A stretch of 37,567 nucleotides of DNA from Aeribacillus composti (GCF_007827555.1 NZ_VISS01000038.1:1-37567); one strand, 5' to 3'; shown: positions 16,285 to 24,757, counted from the first letter of the stretch. Program-made: numbers and translations. Notes: a model not told the origin generated them from the letters alone.

Positions 16285-16314
16285 TTGAGACTCGCAATGA
16301 TAACGCTTTAAAAT
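16285..16314 (+). promoter_or_regulatory. mtl operon promoter with cre-like site
   Basis: -35 TTGAGA (16285-16290), 18-bp spacer and -10 TAAAAT (16309-16314). TGATAACGCTTTAA (16298-16311) fits the cre consensus at 12 of 14 positions and lies between and over the promoter elements. This suggests CcpA repression on top of MtlR activation. Confidence 0.5.
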
Positions 16315-16361
16315 TTAAAATGTAGAAACATTATTCTAAAAAAATAAAAGGGGTGAACACA

Positions 16362-17801
16362 ATGGCAGAATCAAATCTTAAAGTAAAAATACAGAGATTC
16401 GGCAGTTATTTAAGCGGAATGATTATGCCAAATATCGGCGCATTTATTGCGTGGGGACTCATCACTGCGTTATTTATACCGACTGGTTGGACACCAAATG
16501 AAGCTTTAGCAAAACTAGTGAATCCGATGATACAATATTTGTTGCCGCTTCTAATTGGTTTTACCGGCGGACGCATGGTGTATGATCTGCGCGGAGGAGT
16601 TGTGGGTGCAACCGCAACGATGGGAGTAATCGTTGGAGCGGACATTCCAATGTTTTTAGGTGCCATGATAATGGGCCCTCTTGGTGGGTATATTATAAAG
16701 CAAGTGGACAGACTGTTCCAAGGAAAAGTTAAATCCGGATTTGAGATGCTTGTCAACAATTTTTCAGCTGGTATTGTCGCTGCTATTTTAACGATTATTG
16801 CTTTTTTAGGAATCGGCCCGATTGTCTTAACTTTGAGCAGCGTTTTGGCAGGCGGAGTTAAATTCATTGTCGATGCCAACCTGCTTCCGCTCGCAAGTAT
16901 ATTTATCGAACCCGGAAAAGTGCTGTTTTTAAATAATGCGATTAATCATGGAATTTTAAGCCCGCTCGGAATTGAACAAGCAGCAGAAACAGGCAAATCC
17001 GTTTTATTTTTGCTTGAAACGAATCCAGGGCCAGGTCTAGGAATTTTGCTTGCCTATATGCTGTTTGGAAAAGGAAATTCTAAACAAACTGCTCCTGGTG
17101 CAGCCATTATTCACTTTTTGGGCGGAATTCACGAAATTTACTTCCCTTATATTTTAATGAGACCATTATTAATTTTAGCTGCTATTGCCGGCGGAGCGAG
17201 CGGAGTGTTAACATTCTTACTTTTTGATGCCGGACTTGTGGCAGTGCCTTCACCGGGAAGTATTATTGCATTAATGATTATGACTCCAAAAGGACATTAT
17301 ATAAGTGTGTTGGCTGGTGTTATTGTTGCAACTGCTGTTTCATTCCTCATCTCAAGCATCATCTTAAAAGCAGCGAAAGCAGACAGCGAGGAAGACTTAT
17401 CAGCAGCAGCAGAGAAAATGCAGCAATTAAAAGGTAAAGAAAGCAAAGCAGCAGAAATGCTCACAAATCAAGCGCAAAAAGACAGCGAAGATGCCGAGCT
17501 GCAAGAAAATGAATTAGCCAATATCCAAAAGATTGTTTTTGCTTGTGACGCAGGCATGGGATCCAGTGCAATGGGCGCTTCCATTTTGCGAAACAAAGTC
17601 CAAAAAGCTGGGTTAAATATCGAAGTAACAAACACTGCCATCAACAATTTGCCTGATGACGCAGACATTGTATTTACACATAAAGATTTAACAGATAGAG
17701 CAAAAGCAAAGCTTCCTAATGCAACACACATTTCTGTTGAGAATTTCTTAAACAGTCCTAAGTACGATGAACTGCTAGAAAAATTAAAAGAACAGTCATA
17801 A
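16362..17801 (+). CDS. mtlA: PTS mannitol transporter, EIICB component
   Basis: The 479-residue protein imports mannitol and phosphorylates it to mannitol 1-phosphate. The N-terminal EIIC membrane domain (~1-340) opens with VKIQRFGSYLSGMIMPNIGA and includes GGIHEIYFPYILMRP (~250-265). A charged Ala/Gln-rich linker (~345-385) leads to the EIIB domain with phospho-cysteine Cys395 in IVFACDAGMGSSAMGAS. No EIIA is fused; it is the separate mtlF product. The ATG at 16362 follows AAAGGGGTG; the GTG at 16353 is part of that RBS. First gene of mtlA-mtlR-mtlF-mtlD, the order I associate with Geobacillus stearothermophilus. Confidence 0.96.
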   Translation: MAESNLKVKIQRFGSYLSGMIMPNIGAFIAWGLITALFIPTGWTPNEALAKLVNPMIQYLLPLLIGFTGGRMVYDLRGGVVGATATMGVIVGADIPMFLGAMIMGPLGGYIIKQVDRLFQGKVKSGFEMLVNNFSAGIVAAILTIIAFLGIGPIVLTLSSVLAGGVKFIVDANLLPLASIFIEPGKVLFLNNAINHGILSPLGIEQAAETGKSVLFLLETNPGPGLGILLAYMLFGKGNSKQTAPGAAIIHFLGGIHEIYFPYILMRPLLILAAIAGGASGVLTFLLFDAGLVAVPSPGSIIALMIMTPKGHYISVLAGVIVATAVSFLISSIILKAAKADSEEDLSAAAEKMQQLKGKESKAAEMLTNQAQKDSEDAELQENELANIQKIVFACDAGMGSSAMGASILRNKVQKAGLNIEVTNTAINNLPDDADIVFTHKDLTDRAKAKLPNATHISVENFLNSPKYDELLEKLKEQS

Positions 17802-17808
17802 GCAGATT

Positions 17809-17820
17809 GCACAGCTGTGC
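17809..17820. repeat. 12-bp palindrome between mtlA and mtlR
   Basis: GCACAGCTGTGC is a perfect palindrome 7 bp after the mtlA stop and 21 bp before the mtlR ATG. As RNA it could form only a short stem. A role in setting the mtlA:mtlR ratio is possible but unproven. Confidence 0.35.
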
Positions 17821-17841
17821 ACTTTAAAAGGGGTGAATTCC

Positions 17842-19944
17842 ATGTACTTGCGGGCGAGAGAACGGGAAATCATCGAATTAATGCTGCAGGAGGACCGACA
17901 CATTTCCACAAAAGAGATCGCTGAACGATTAAACGTCAGCTCAAGAACAGTTCACCGGGAGCTTAAAAATATAAAAAAAGTGATAAAAAAATATGGTCTT
18001 TATATTGACAGCCTGCAAGGAAAAGGAATTCGCTTATTCGGTCCATCGCTGCGGAAACAAAATTTATTAAAAGATATCCGATCTGGAGAGCACACAGACT
18101 TTAGCCAGGAAGAAAGAAAAGTGCTTATCCTATGTTCACTTTTAGAGGCCAGCGAGCCTCTAAAACTGTTTACACTAGCTGAAAAATTAAACGTCACTTC
18201 TGCAACCGTAAGCAATGATTTAGATCAAATCGAAGAATGGATTGCTCAATTTGATTTGAAGCTCATCCGAAAAAGAGGATACGGAATAGAACTCATTGGA
18301 CCAGAAAATGGAAAGAGGGCTCTCCTTGGAAACATTATAATGGAGAAATTGGATGAAAAAAGTTTTTTGCAAGCAATTGAAAGGCAGATAAAAGAAGAGA
18401 AAAATGAAAAAAGGGAAAAAATTTTTGAAATCATTGATGAAGAAAAAATAAAAACGGTTGAAGGAGTACTTGAAAATTTTCGGCAAACCATTTTATTTTC
18501 TATTGCGGACAGTGCCTATATTGCTCTTGCAGTCCATTTAATGCTGGCAGCGGAAAGAATCCAAAAAGGCGAAACAATCGATATCGATCCTCAAGTTTTT
18601 CAAGAATTGAAAGGCACAAAAGAATTCGAATCCGCCCGCATGATCGTCAAAGAATTGGAAAAAGCCTTTCAGGTCAAGTTTCCTGAAGCGGAAATCGGCT
18701 ATGTCGCGACTCATTTATTAGGTGCGCGCAGAAAAGAAGATAAAGATTTTTCCTTCTTTGATGTAGATGTAGACATTTCAAGAAAGGTCCATGCGCTCAT
18801 TGAATTTGTTTCCAACAAAACCGGCTTTCCCTTGACGGAAGATCAATCTTTATATCAAGGGTTGGTAGCCCATTTTGTCCCTGCTATTACACGTTCAAAA
18901 GAGAAGATTCATACGCACAATCCTCTGCTGCAACAGATCAAAACAAAATTTTCCGCCCTTTTCGCGTCTGTCGAAGAAGGGGTAAAAAAAATCTTTTATG
19001 ATCTTCATTTATCAGAGGATGAAATTGGCTTTCTCGTACTGCATTTTGGCTCCGCTTTGGAATCAAAGATGGAGAATATTTCGCTGCAGGGATTAGTTGT
19101 TTGCCCCAGCGGAATCGGTTCTTCCAAAATGCTGGCAACGAGACTTCGCAAGGAATTTCCTGAAATAGAAAACATTCATATTGCTTCTCTTATTGATTTA
19201 AAAAGGCTGGATGTCAGCCAATACGATATTATTATTTCAACTACCGATCTTCCGTATCGTCATGTGCCATATATTACAGTTAACCCGCTGTTAAATGAGC
19301 ATGATATCGCCAAAATAAAAAGGTACATGAATGAAAAGCTGACAGAATTCAAAAGAATTGAAAACAATGTTCCGGGCATTCCTTTCCGGAAAAATCCTTC
19401 AAACGATATGATTCACATCATCGATCAATTTTTTGAACTGGGAGATATTATCAAAACAGTTTTGCTCCATTTCAATGTGAGCTTGCTTGAAAATACAGGA
19501 CAGCATAAAAAAAATCTTTTGGAAATCGCCCGCACATTGCATAAAGAAAAATTGATCACAAATGATGAATCCGTTGCGAAGAAGCTTTTGGCGAGAGAAC
19601 AAAAAGGAGGATTGGGAATTCCCGGGACAAAAATTGCTTTATTTCATTTAAAAGATGAAGAAGTATTGATTCCTTTATTTCGTATTTATGATTTGGACAA
19701 AGCGGACAACGTCCTCGGAATGGACGGAAATGCGATGGAAATCAGCCGGATATTGCTGCTTTTAGCTCCTGAACAGCTAACTCAAAATAAGCTGGAAATA
19801 TTAAGCCAAATCAGTTCAGCTATTATTGAAAGCAAAAGCAGTTTAGCATTATTTGAAAACGGAGATGAAACAGCCGTCTATCATAAACTGAATGTGATTT
19901 TCCATCATTATATGAAAGAAAAATTTTTTAATTGGAGTGAGTGA
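17842..19944 (+). CDS. mtlR: Mannitol operon activator MtlR (PRD-containing)
   Basis: The 700-residue PTS-controlled activator has an N-terminal HTH (~1-60), a second HTH (~90-150), PRD1 with His232 and His291, and PRD2 with His344 and His401. A GatB-like EIIB domain carries Cys421 (LVVCPSGIGSSKML) and a C-terminal EIIA-like domain carries His602 (IALFHLKDEE). All six regulatory residues fall two or three positions from those I recall for B. subtilis MtlR (230, 289, 342, 399, 419, 599), so phosphorylation control should be conserved. ATG at 17842 with AAAGGGGTG upstream. Unlike in B. subtilis, it lies inside the operon, so it probably controls its own synthesis. Confidence 0.95.
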   Translation: MYLRAREREIIELMLQEDRHISTKEIAERLNVSSRTVHRELKNIKKVIKKYGLYIDSLQGKGIRLFGPSLRKQNLLKDIRSGEHTDFSQEERKVLILCSLLEASEPLKLFTLAEKLNVTSATVSNDLDQIEEWIAQFDLKLIRKRGYGIELIGPENGKRALLGNIIMEKLDEKSFLQAIERQIKEEKNEKREKIFEIIDEEKIKTVEGVLENFRQTILFSIADSAYIALAVHLMLAAERIQKGETIDIDPQVFQELKGTKEFESARMIVKELEKAFQVKFPEAEIGYVATHLLGARRKEDKDFSFFDVDVDISRKVHALIEFVSNKTGFPLTEDQSLYQGLVAHFVPAITRSKEKIHTHNPLLQQIKTKFSALFASVEEGVKKIFYDLHLSEDEIGFLVLHFGSALESKMENISLQGLVVCPSGIGSSKMLATRLRKEFPEIENIHIASLIDLKRLDVSQYDIIISTTDLPYRHVPYITVNPLLNEHDIAKIKRYMNEKLTEFKRIENNVPGIPFRKNPSNDMIHIIDQFFELGDIIKTVLLHFNVSLLENTGQHKKNLLEIARTLHKEKLITNDESVAKKLLAREQKGGLGIPGTKIALFHLKDEEVLIPLFRIYDLDKADNVLGMDGNAMEISRILLLLAPEQLTQNKLEILSQISSAIIESKSSLALFENGDETAVYHKLNVIFHHYMKEKFFNWSE

Positions 19945-19945
19945 G

Positions 19946-20380
19946 ATGAAGCCAATACTAACAACTGACAACATTGTTTTAAATGCAAAGGTGTCCAATC
20001 AGGAGGAAGCTATTAAATTAGCCGGAAAGGTACTTGTTGAAAACGGGTATGTGAATGAACACTATATCACTAAAATGCTTGAAAGAGAGCGAATCACTTC
20101 CACATATATGGGGAACCATATAGCTATTCCACACGGAACAGACGAAGGAAAAAAAGACATTTTAACATCAGGTATTTCCATTATTCAAATTCCTGAAGGC
20201 GTAGAATATGGAGAAGGCAACATTGCTAAAGTAGTGTTCGGAATTGCCGGAAAAGACAACGAACATTTGGAGCTCTTGTCGAAAATCGCCATCCTTTGCT
20301 CAGAGGAAGAAAATGTTGACCGTATAATCAATGCAGCAACCAAAGAAGAATTAATCAATTTATTCAATGAGGTGGAATAA
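19946..20380 (+). CDS. mtlF: PTS mannitol-specific EIIA component
   Basis: This 144-residue cytoplasmic phosphocarrier passes phosphate from HPr to the EIIB domain of MtlA. The active-site histidine is His63 in NHIAIPHGTDEGKK. Length and the C-terminal EEENVDRIINAATKEELINL are typical of free-standing EIIA-Mtl. The ATG at 19946 starts 2 bp after the mtlR TGA. Its RBS GGAGTGAG lies inside the end of mtlR, so translation is probably coupled. Confidence 0.95.
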   Translation: MKPILTTDNIVLNAKVSNQEEAIKLAGKVLVENGYVNEHYITKMLERERITSTYMGNHIAIPHGTDEGKKDILTSGISIIQIPEGVEYGEGNIAKVVFGIAGKDNEHLELLSKIAILCSEEENVDRIINAATKEELINLFNEVE

Positions 20381-20382
20381 AC

Positions 20383-21537
20383 ATGATCGCTTTGCAGTTC
20401 GGCGCTGGAAATATAGGAAGAGGATTCATCGGCGCTCTTCTCCATCAAGCTAACTATGAAATATATTTTCTTGACGTGAATGAAAATCTAATCTCTGAGC
20501 TAAATAAAAGAGGAAGTTATATCATCGAATTAGCCAGCGAAAAAAAAGAAACAATCACCGTCACAGGTGTAAAAGGAATTAACAGTGCAAAACAAACTGA
20601 CAAAGTTATCGATCTCATTTGCCAAGCTGACTTAATTACAACGGCTGTCGGTCCAAATATTTTAAAAATCATTGCACCGACAATCGCTTCAGGACTTAAG
20701 GAACGATTTAAACAGTCAGTCCAGCCTTTAAACATTATTGCATGTGAAAATATGATCGGCGGCAGCCAATTATTAAAAGAAGAAGTGCGCAAATCGCTTA
20801 CAGATGAAGAAAAACAAAAATTGGATCAATATGTTGGCTTTCCTAATGCAGCTGTCGACCGCATCGTTCCATTACAAACCCACGAGGACCCTTTAAAAGT
20901 TTCTGTTGAACCATTTTTTGAATGGGTCGTGGAAAAAACAGACATAAAAGGAAGCTTGCCAAATATTCAAGGAATCACCTATGTTGACGACTTAAATCCA
21001 TATATTGAGCGCAAGCTATTTACTGTCAACACTGGACATGCTACTGCAGCTTATTTAGGCTATTTCAAAAATATAGAAACAATCGACAAAGCTGTATTGG
21101 ACCCGTTTGTCCGCCCAATTTTAGAAGGCGCGCTAGCTGAAACCGGCGACATGCTGGCGAAAACTTATCATTTTGATCGTTCCGAGCATCAAAAATATAT
21201 CGATAAGATTATCTCTAGATTTGAAAACAAACAAATTTCCGATAATGTCACTAGAGTAGCCAGATCGCCTATTCGCAAGCTTGGCGCAAACGACCGATTA
21301 ATTTTACCAGCAAAAAGATTAATGGAATTCGGTCAAAAACCTGAAAATCTCGCAACAGCCGTAGCAGCTGCGCTATTGTTTGACTATAAAGAAGACCAAG
21401 AGGCAGTCGAATTGCAAGAAATCATTAAAACAAAAGGAGCAGCTGCAGCTTTGAAGCAGTACAGCCAGCTTGACGAAAACGACCCGTTAACAAAACTAAT
21501 TCTTGAAAAATATGAACAGCTCATCAAATTGAAATAA
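20383..21537 (+). CDS. mtlD: Mannitol-1-phosphate 5-dehydrogenase
   Basis: The 384-residue enzyme oxidises mannitol 1-phosphate to fructose 6-phosphate with NAD+. The N-terminus has the dinucleotide motif GAGNIGRGFIGALL (~7-20). The catalytic region includes NTGHATAAYLGYFK (~212-225), whose lysine and His belong to the active site of polyol-specific long-chain dehydrogenases. The ATG is 2 bp after the mtlF stop, with GAGGTGG upstream. It is the last gene of the operon. A GC-poor hairpin (21543-21561) and an IS remnant follow. Confidence 0.96.
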   Translation: MIALQFGAGNIGRGFIGALLHQANYEIYFLDVNENLISELNKRGSYIIELASEKKETITVTGVKGINSAKQTDKVIDLICQADLITTAVGPNILKIIAPTIASGLKERFKQSVQPLNIIACENMIGGSQLLKEEVRKSLTDEEKQKLDQYVGFPNAAVDRIVPLQTHEDPLKVSVEPFFEWVVEKTDIKGSLPNIQGITYVDDLNPYIERKLFTVNTGHATAAYLGYFKNIETIDKAVLDPFVRPILEGALAETGDMLAKTYHFDRSEHQKYIDKIISRFENKQISDNVTRVARSPIRKLGANDRLILPAKRLMEFGQKPENLATAVAAALLFDYKEDQEAVELQEIIKTKGAAAALKQYSQLDENDPLTKLILEKYEQLIKLK

Positions 21538-21542
21538 TGTAA

Positions 21543-21568
21543 GCAGGATGGTTCATTCTGCCTGTTTA
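21543..21568 (+). terminator. Probable mtl operon terminator
   Basis: GCAGGATG (21543-21550) pairs with CATTCTGC (21554-21561), including one G-U pair, with a 3-nt loop. A short CTGTTT follows, 5 bp after the mtlD stop. The T-run is weak. A second, stronger stem lies at 21604-21642 in the IS remnant. Confidence 0.5.
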
Positions 21569-21572
21569 AACA

Positions 21573-21763
21573 CCGGGGCTGTCCGATAAGTCCCTAAAAT
21601 GAAGCAAGTGGAGAAAAACAATTCGTTTCTCTCCACTTGCTTTTATATTTTTTCGATTTTTATCTGAAAGTAGCTGGCGGATGCCGGCTACTTTCAGTAT
21701 GTTGTGGGCTAATGCCACAATCCCGTCAATCAAATGTAATGAACAAGAAAACATATTCATCAT
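21573..21763 (-). pseudogene. 3' remnant of an IS1182-family transposase and IS end
   Basis: The minus-strand frame reads GIVALAHNILKVAGIRQLLS followed by a lysine-rich tail ending near LSDSP. This is the C-terminal signature of IS1182 transposases (VALAHNLLK-type). The outer edge GGGGCTGTCC (21574-21583) is the same terminal sequence as in the element at the window start. Everything upstream of about LIDG is unrelated, so about 55 terminal codons survive. Two internal stems (21604-21642, GAAAGTAGC/GCTACTTTC at 21665-21696) are typical of such ends. Confidence 0.7.
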
Positions 21764-21791
21764 TCACAATCAATACTAAAACTATACAAAG

Positions 21792-21839
21792 AAGGCTGAC
21801 TCAACATCGCTGAAAAGCAATGTGTTGAATCAGCCTTTT
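21792..21839. terminator. Bidirectional terminator after the GGCT-like gene
   Basis: AAGGCTGACTCAACA (21792-21806) pairs with TGTTGAATCAGCCTT (21823-21837). T-rich stretches follow on both strands (CTTTTACTTTTG on plus, CTTCTTTG on minus). It overlaps the stop codon of the 21838-22224 gene. Confidence 0.75.
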
Positions 21840-22224
21840 ACTTTTGATTTCTCCGATGCTCTCGCCATGAATTGGAATATATGATAGGAAGATGCTGCGC
21901 TTTTTCCAAGGAATATACGTAAACAAAACCTTCTATATTTTGCCGGCTATCCTTGACCCAAACACGCTCATACTCATTATTCGGCCGGCCTTCTATAAAA
22001 TCCTCCAGCAAATCCATTTGCCTTAATCCTTCTTCTGTCACAATGAGCCATTCACCGGCAACTTCGTCTTCACCTTCATCAAGAACAAGCGCTGGATAAT
22101 CTCCTACATCATACAGTCGGCCTTTCACATGCCCCTTTTTGCAAGAGATTAAATAGGGCTCTACAACATGATGATTTGCTTCGCCGACTAACAACGTTCC
22201 ATACACAAAAATTTGATAAACCAT
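21838..22224 (-). CDS. Gamma-glutamylcyclotransferase-like (GGCT/AIG2 fold) protein
   Basis: The 128-residue protein has the family's N-terminal FVYGTLL (residues 6-12), which forms the substrate-binding loop. LYDVGDYPALV (~38-48) follows. A Glu in LLEDFIEG (~74-78) is the usual catalytic acid/base position. GEWLIV and FVYVY strands complete the small barrel. Members act as gamma-glutamylamine cyclotransferases or in glutathione turnover, but many bacterial YtfP-type proteins have no proven substrate. The ATG at 22224 has TTGAGGTG 8 nt upstream. That leader belongs to a triplicated intergenic repeat (22232-22498). Confidence 0.82.
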   Translation of the reverse strand: MVYQIFVYGTLLVGEANHHVVEPYLISCKKGHVKGRLYDVGDYPALVLDEGEDEVAGEWLIVTEEGLRQMDLLEDFIEGRPNNEYERVWVKDSRQNIEGFVYVYSLEKAQHLPIIYSNSWREHRRNQK

Positions 22225-22231
22225 GGCAGCT

Positions 22232-22498
22232 CACCTCAAAAAGTTTAATCCGGTCAGTGAACATCGACACGTCAGTTGAAAAGAGCGATTTCCCACCTCA
22301 AAAATTCATAGCCGGTCAGCGGGACTATGAAAGCTAGTATGTAAAAAAATTTATTCCTAGGCGGCAAATCGATTGAAAAGAGCTACCGCCCCCACCTTAA
22401 AAAACATAACCAGCTAAGCAAGACCATGAAAACTGACATGTATAAAAATTTGTTCCCTAAGCGGCAAATGCACCGGTAAACTAATTGAAAAGAGCTAC
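22232..22498. repeat. Three degenerate tandem copies of an intergenic unit
   Basis: Units begin at 22232, 22294 and 22393, each with CACCT(C/T)AAAAA and each ending with TTGAAAAGAGC (22276, 22373, 22485). Lengths are about 62, 99 and 106 bp. Units 2 and 3 share a middle block containing GCGGCAAAT. On the minus strand each unit carries a TTTTTGAGGTG ribosome binding site-like element. Only the last serves a gene (21838-22224). The first starts at the stop codon of the 22498-22923 gene, so the repeat arose from that gene junction. Confidence 0.7.
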
Positions 22499-22923
22499 TA
22501 CCGAATAATTTTCATAATCATCCGATTCAATACTTCGGAAAACACTAGTCCCATGGCGATAGCTCCTGATATGATAAAAGCTTTAGCTGCTAGTTCAATC
22601 GCCGTAAAATAGTCTTGCTCGACTACATGGCGCATGGCATCATACGCAATCCCTCCTGGGACAAGCGGAATAATACCTGGAACAGAAAAAATGATGATCG
22701 GCGCTTTATACATTTTCGTAAACAAGTGACTAATGAAGGCAACAAGAAGCGCTGAAATAAATGCAGCGATTATTAAATCCATCTTAAAATGAATCAAGAA
22801 TAAATACGAAAGCCATCCAACTGCTCCCGCAATTCCGCATGCAAATAACGTCTTTTTTGGTACATTAAAAATAATTCCAAATGCAAATGCTGCAATAAAG
22901 CTTGCTGCAAGTTGTGACAGCAT
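22498..22923 (-). CDS. Threonine/serine exporter family, small subunit (YjjB/DUF3815-like)
   Basis: The 141-residue membrane protein has four to five segments. The signature FSVPGIIPLVPGGIAYDAMR (~80-100) matches the C-terminal half of ThrE-type exporters. Together with the preceding gene, 17 bp upstream, it forms the split two-gene version (YjjP-YjjB in E. coli, reported as a succinate exporter). The ATG follows GAAAGGATTG. The exported compound, an amino acid or organic acid, cannot be told from sequence. Confidence 0.85.
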   Translation of the reverse strand: MLSQLAASFIAAFAFGIIFNVPKKTLFACGIAGAVGWLSYLFLIHFKMDLIIAAFISALLVAFISHLFTKMYKAPIIIFSVPGIIPLVPGGIAYDAMRHVVEQDYFTAIELAAKAFIISGAIAMGLVFSEVLNRMIMKIIR

Positions 22924-22940
22924 GACAACAATCCTTTCAA

Positions 22941-23687
22941 TTAATAAATCGATAAAACGATGGCAATTCCTGACCCGATCGCAAAAGCTGTTAAAAACGC
23001 TTCAGCTCCCTTTGATAATCCAGCCACTAAATGTCCTGCCATCAAATCGCGGACAGCATTCGTGATATGCAGCCCCGGTACAAGCGGCATGACAGAACCG
23101 ATAATAATTTTATCTAAATCTGTCCCGATGCCCAGCTTCACCTGCCAAATGGCTGTAAATCCAATGACAAACGATGCTAGGAACTCTGAAAAAAATTTAA
23201 TTTTAGCAAAACGATGAACATAAACTAAAAATGCAAAACCTAAGCCGCCTGAAATCATGGCAGGAACAAAATCTGCCCACTTTCCTTGAAACATGATTAA
23301 AAACCAGCCGCTCAAGATGGAAACGGAGGTCAATTGCAGCCAAACTGGATATTCAGGTTTTGATTCGTCTATTTGCTTCAGTTCCAGCAAAGCTTCATCA
23401 ACAGATATTTCACCCTGCGCCATCCTTCTAGAAATGTTGTTCACCATCGCAACTTTATTTAAATCTATTGTCCGTTCCAGCACACGTACAAGTTTTGTCT
23501 GTTCCATTTCGTCAATGGAAAATATAATTCCAGTGGGCATAGCAAAACAATGAGACTGCTTTACACCAAGGGATGTAGCCATCCTCTGCATCGTATCCTC
23601 AACGCGGTACGTTTCCGCTCCATTTTCAAGCATAATTTTACCAGCTAGCAAACAGGCTTCAATAATCTTGTTGGAATTTAATTGCAC
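22941..23687 (-). CDS. Threonine/serine exporter family, large subunit (YjjP/DUF1212-like)
   Basis: About 248 residues. An N-terminal soluble domain (~1-105) carries LAGKIMLENGAETYRVEDTM and SHCFAMPTGIIFSID. About five membrane segments follow, with IIGSVMPLVPGLHITNAVRD (~195-215) and AGHLVAGLSKGAEAF, the family hallmarks. I prefer the GTG at 23687 with TTGGAGAG just upstream. The in-frame ATG at 23711 has no good RBS and is the alternative. It forms an operon with the small subunit. Confidence 0.85.
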   Translation of the reverse strand: MQLNSNKIIEACLLAGKIMLENGAETYRVEDTMQRMATSLGVKQSHCFAMPTGIIFSIDEMEQTKLVRVLERTIDLNKVAMVNNISRRMAQGEISVDEALLELKQIDESKPEYPVWLQLTSVSILSGWFLIMFQGKWADFVPAMISGGLGFAFLVYVHRFAKIKFFSEFLASFVIGFTAIWQVKLGIGTDLDKIIIGSVMPLVPGLHITNAVRDLMAGHLVAGLSKGAEAFLTAFAIGSGIAIVLSIY

Positions 23688-23777
23688 GCTAATCTCTCCA
23701 ATAAACTTCATTTCCTATTATTATATCCAAGTCTTTTGGTAAGTGAATGGCAAAACGATTCAGCCTTTTATAGGTCT

Positions 23778-24620
23778 TTAAGTATTAAATCTTAGCACCT
23801 CATCGACCAAATGCTCAAGCTTTTTCTTCTGATCAATTTGGGACATCACCGCGTAAATCAGCGCTCGCCGCGGAACAGAAGATTGCAATTCTTCCTTTAG
23901 AAAGGATAGCAATTCCTTTTGCTCCTCATCTGCCGATTTTTTTATTTTATCAATTTGATTGAAAAGGGATTCCTTTTTCTTTTTCCGATTCAAAGCCTCT
24001 TCCGGCTCCAGCCTTTCTACTATATCCGGATCAAATAGCTGATCCTTCGCTTTCACAACATTTTCCGCTATTTTTTCAATTCTTCTCAACGAATAAGCGA
24101 TTATGCTGTTAATTTCTATTTCTGCTCCGGCAGTGACAGCGAAATGAATGGCGTTTTGAACCATTCCATACAACAACACGGCCAAATCAACCGAATACGG
24201 ACGTATTTGTTCCCCGAATACTTCTGCAATCCTCTTCTGTGCCCAGCAAAGTTCATCAAAATGATACTGCTGCACCAATCCTTTAAGCTCTTCATCTTCT
24301 GACATCAGCACACCATAAAACAGAGCGAATAGTTTATTTTCTTTACTGATTTCCATCTTGACTTGAATTTGTTCGATAAACGCGTTTTTATCGTTTGCTT
24401 GCCTGCCAGCCAACACTTCCATTCTCCGCTGATCTGTTTCCATTTTAATCTTTTCAAAAATACTAATTAAAAGTTCTTTTTTCGATGAGAAATAATTATA
24501 AAATGTCCCTTTCGATATCCCGCTTTTATCTAAAATATCTTGAACTGATGTTCTCACAAATCCCTTTTCAACAAAAAGAGTATGCGCCGCTTCCATTACT
24601 TGTCTTTTTCGATCGTTCAA
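23778..24620 (-). CDS. TetR-family regulator, long C-terminal region
   Basis: The 280-residue protein has a TetR DNA-binding domain (residues ~5-55: AHTLFVEKGFVRTSVQDILD, then SGISKGTFYNYFSSKKELL). The ligand domain is longer than usual. It ends in a charged region (~205-250, RKKKKESLFNQIDKIKKSAD) likely to be coiled coil. TTG start at 24620 with AAAGGATG upstream. It is divergent from a DHA2 drug exporter, and two AT-rich palindromes lie between them. This is the usual arrangement of a repressor controlling an efflux pump and itself, as with LmrA/LmrB in B. subtilis. Confidence 0.88.
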   Translation of the reverse strand: MNDRKRQVMEAAHTLFVEKGFVRTSVQDILDKSGISKGTFYNYFSSKKELLISIFEKIKMETDQRRMEVLAGRQANDKNAFIEQIQVKMEISKENKLFALFYGVLMSEDEELKGLVQQYHFDELCWAQKRIAEVFGEQIRPYSVDLAVLLYGMVQNAIHFAVTAGAEIEINSIIAYSLRRIEKIAENVVKAKDQLFDPDIVERLEPEEALNRKKKKESLFNQIDKIKKSADEEQKELLSFLKEELQSSVPRRALIYAVMSQIDQKKKLEHLVDEVLRFNT

Positions 24621-24666
24621 TTTGACTGCACATCCTTTATGATTGAACTCAAAATAAAAGTTATTG

Positions 24667-24734
24667 TTGATTTTTTTATACTATCAGTATATATTATTAT
24701 TATCTTTTATAACAACAGTATAAAATAATATACT
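24667..24734. promoter_or_regulatory. Divergent promoter region with two TetR-type operators
   Basis: Operator 1, TATACTATCAGTATA (24677-24691), is a perfect 6-3-6 palindrome. Operator 2, AGTATA-N6-TATACT (24717-24734), carries the same half-sites in reversed order. The exporter promoter is TTGATT-17-TATATT (24667-24695). The tetR promoter on minus is TTGTTA-18-TATACT (24715-24686). Operator 1 overlaps both -10 elements, so one bound dimer would shut both genes. The binding protein is inferred from position. Confidence 0.6.
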
Positions 24735-24757
24735 ATAAGTACAAGGAGGATTCTCGC

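Noticed and set aside
18220-18491. Two minus-strand ORFs rich in Phe and Ser
   Set aside because: They are antisense to the lysine/glutamate-rich linker of mtlR; the A-rich sense codons give Phe/Ser on the other strand.
22498-23711. Naming the exporter pair as ThrE threonine exporter or YjjPB succinate exporter
   Set aside because: The family is clear but the substrates of the split forms differ, and nothing nearby decides between them.
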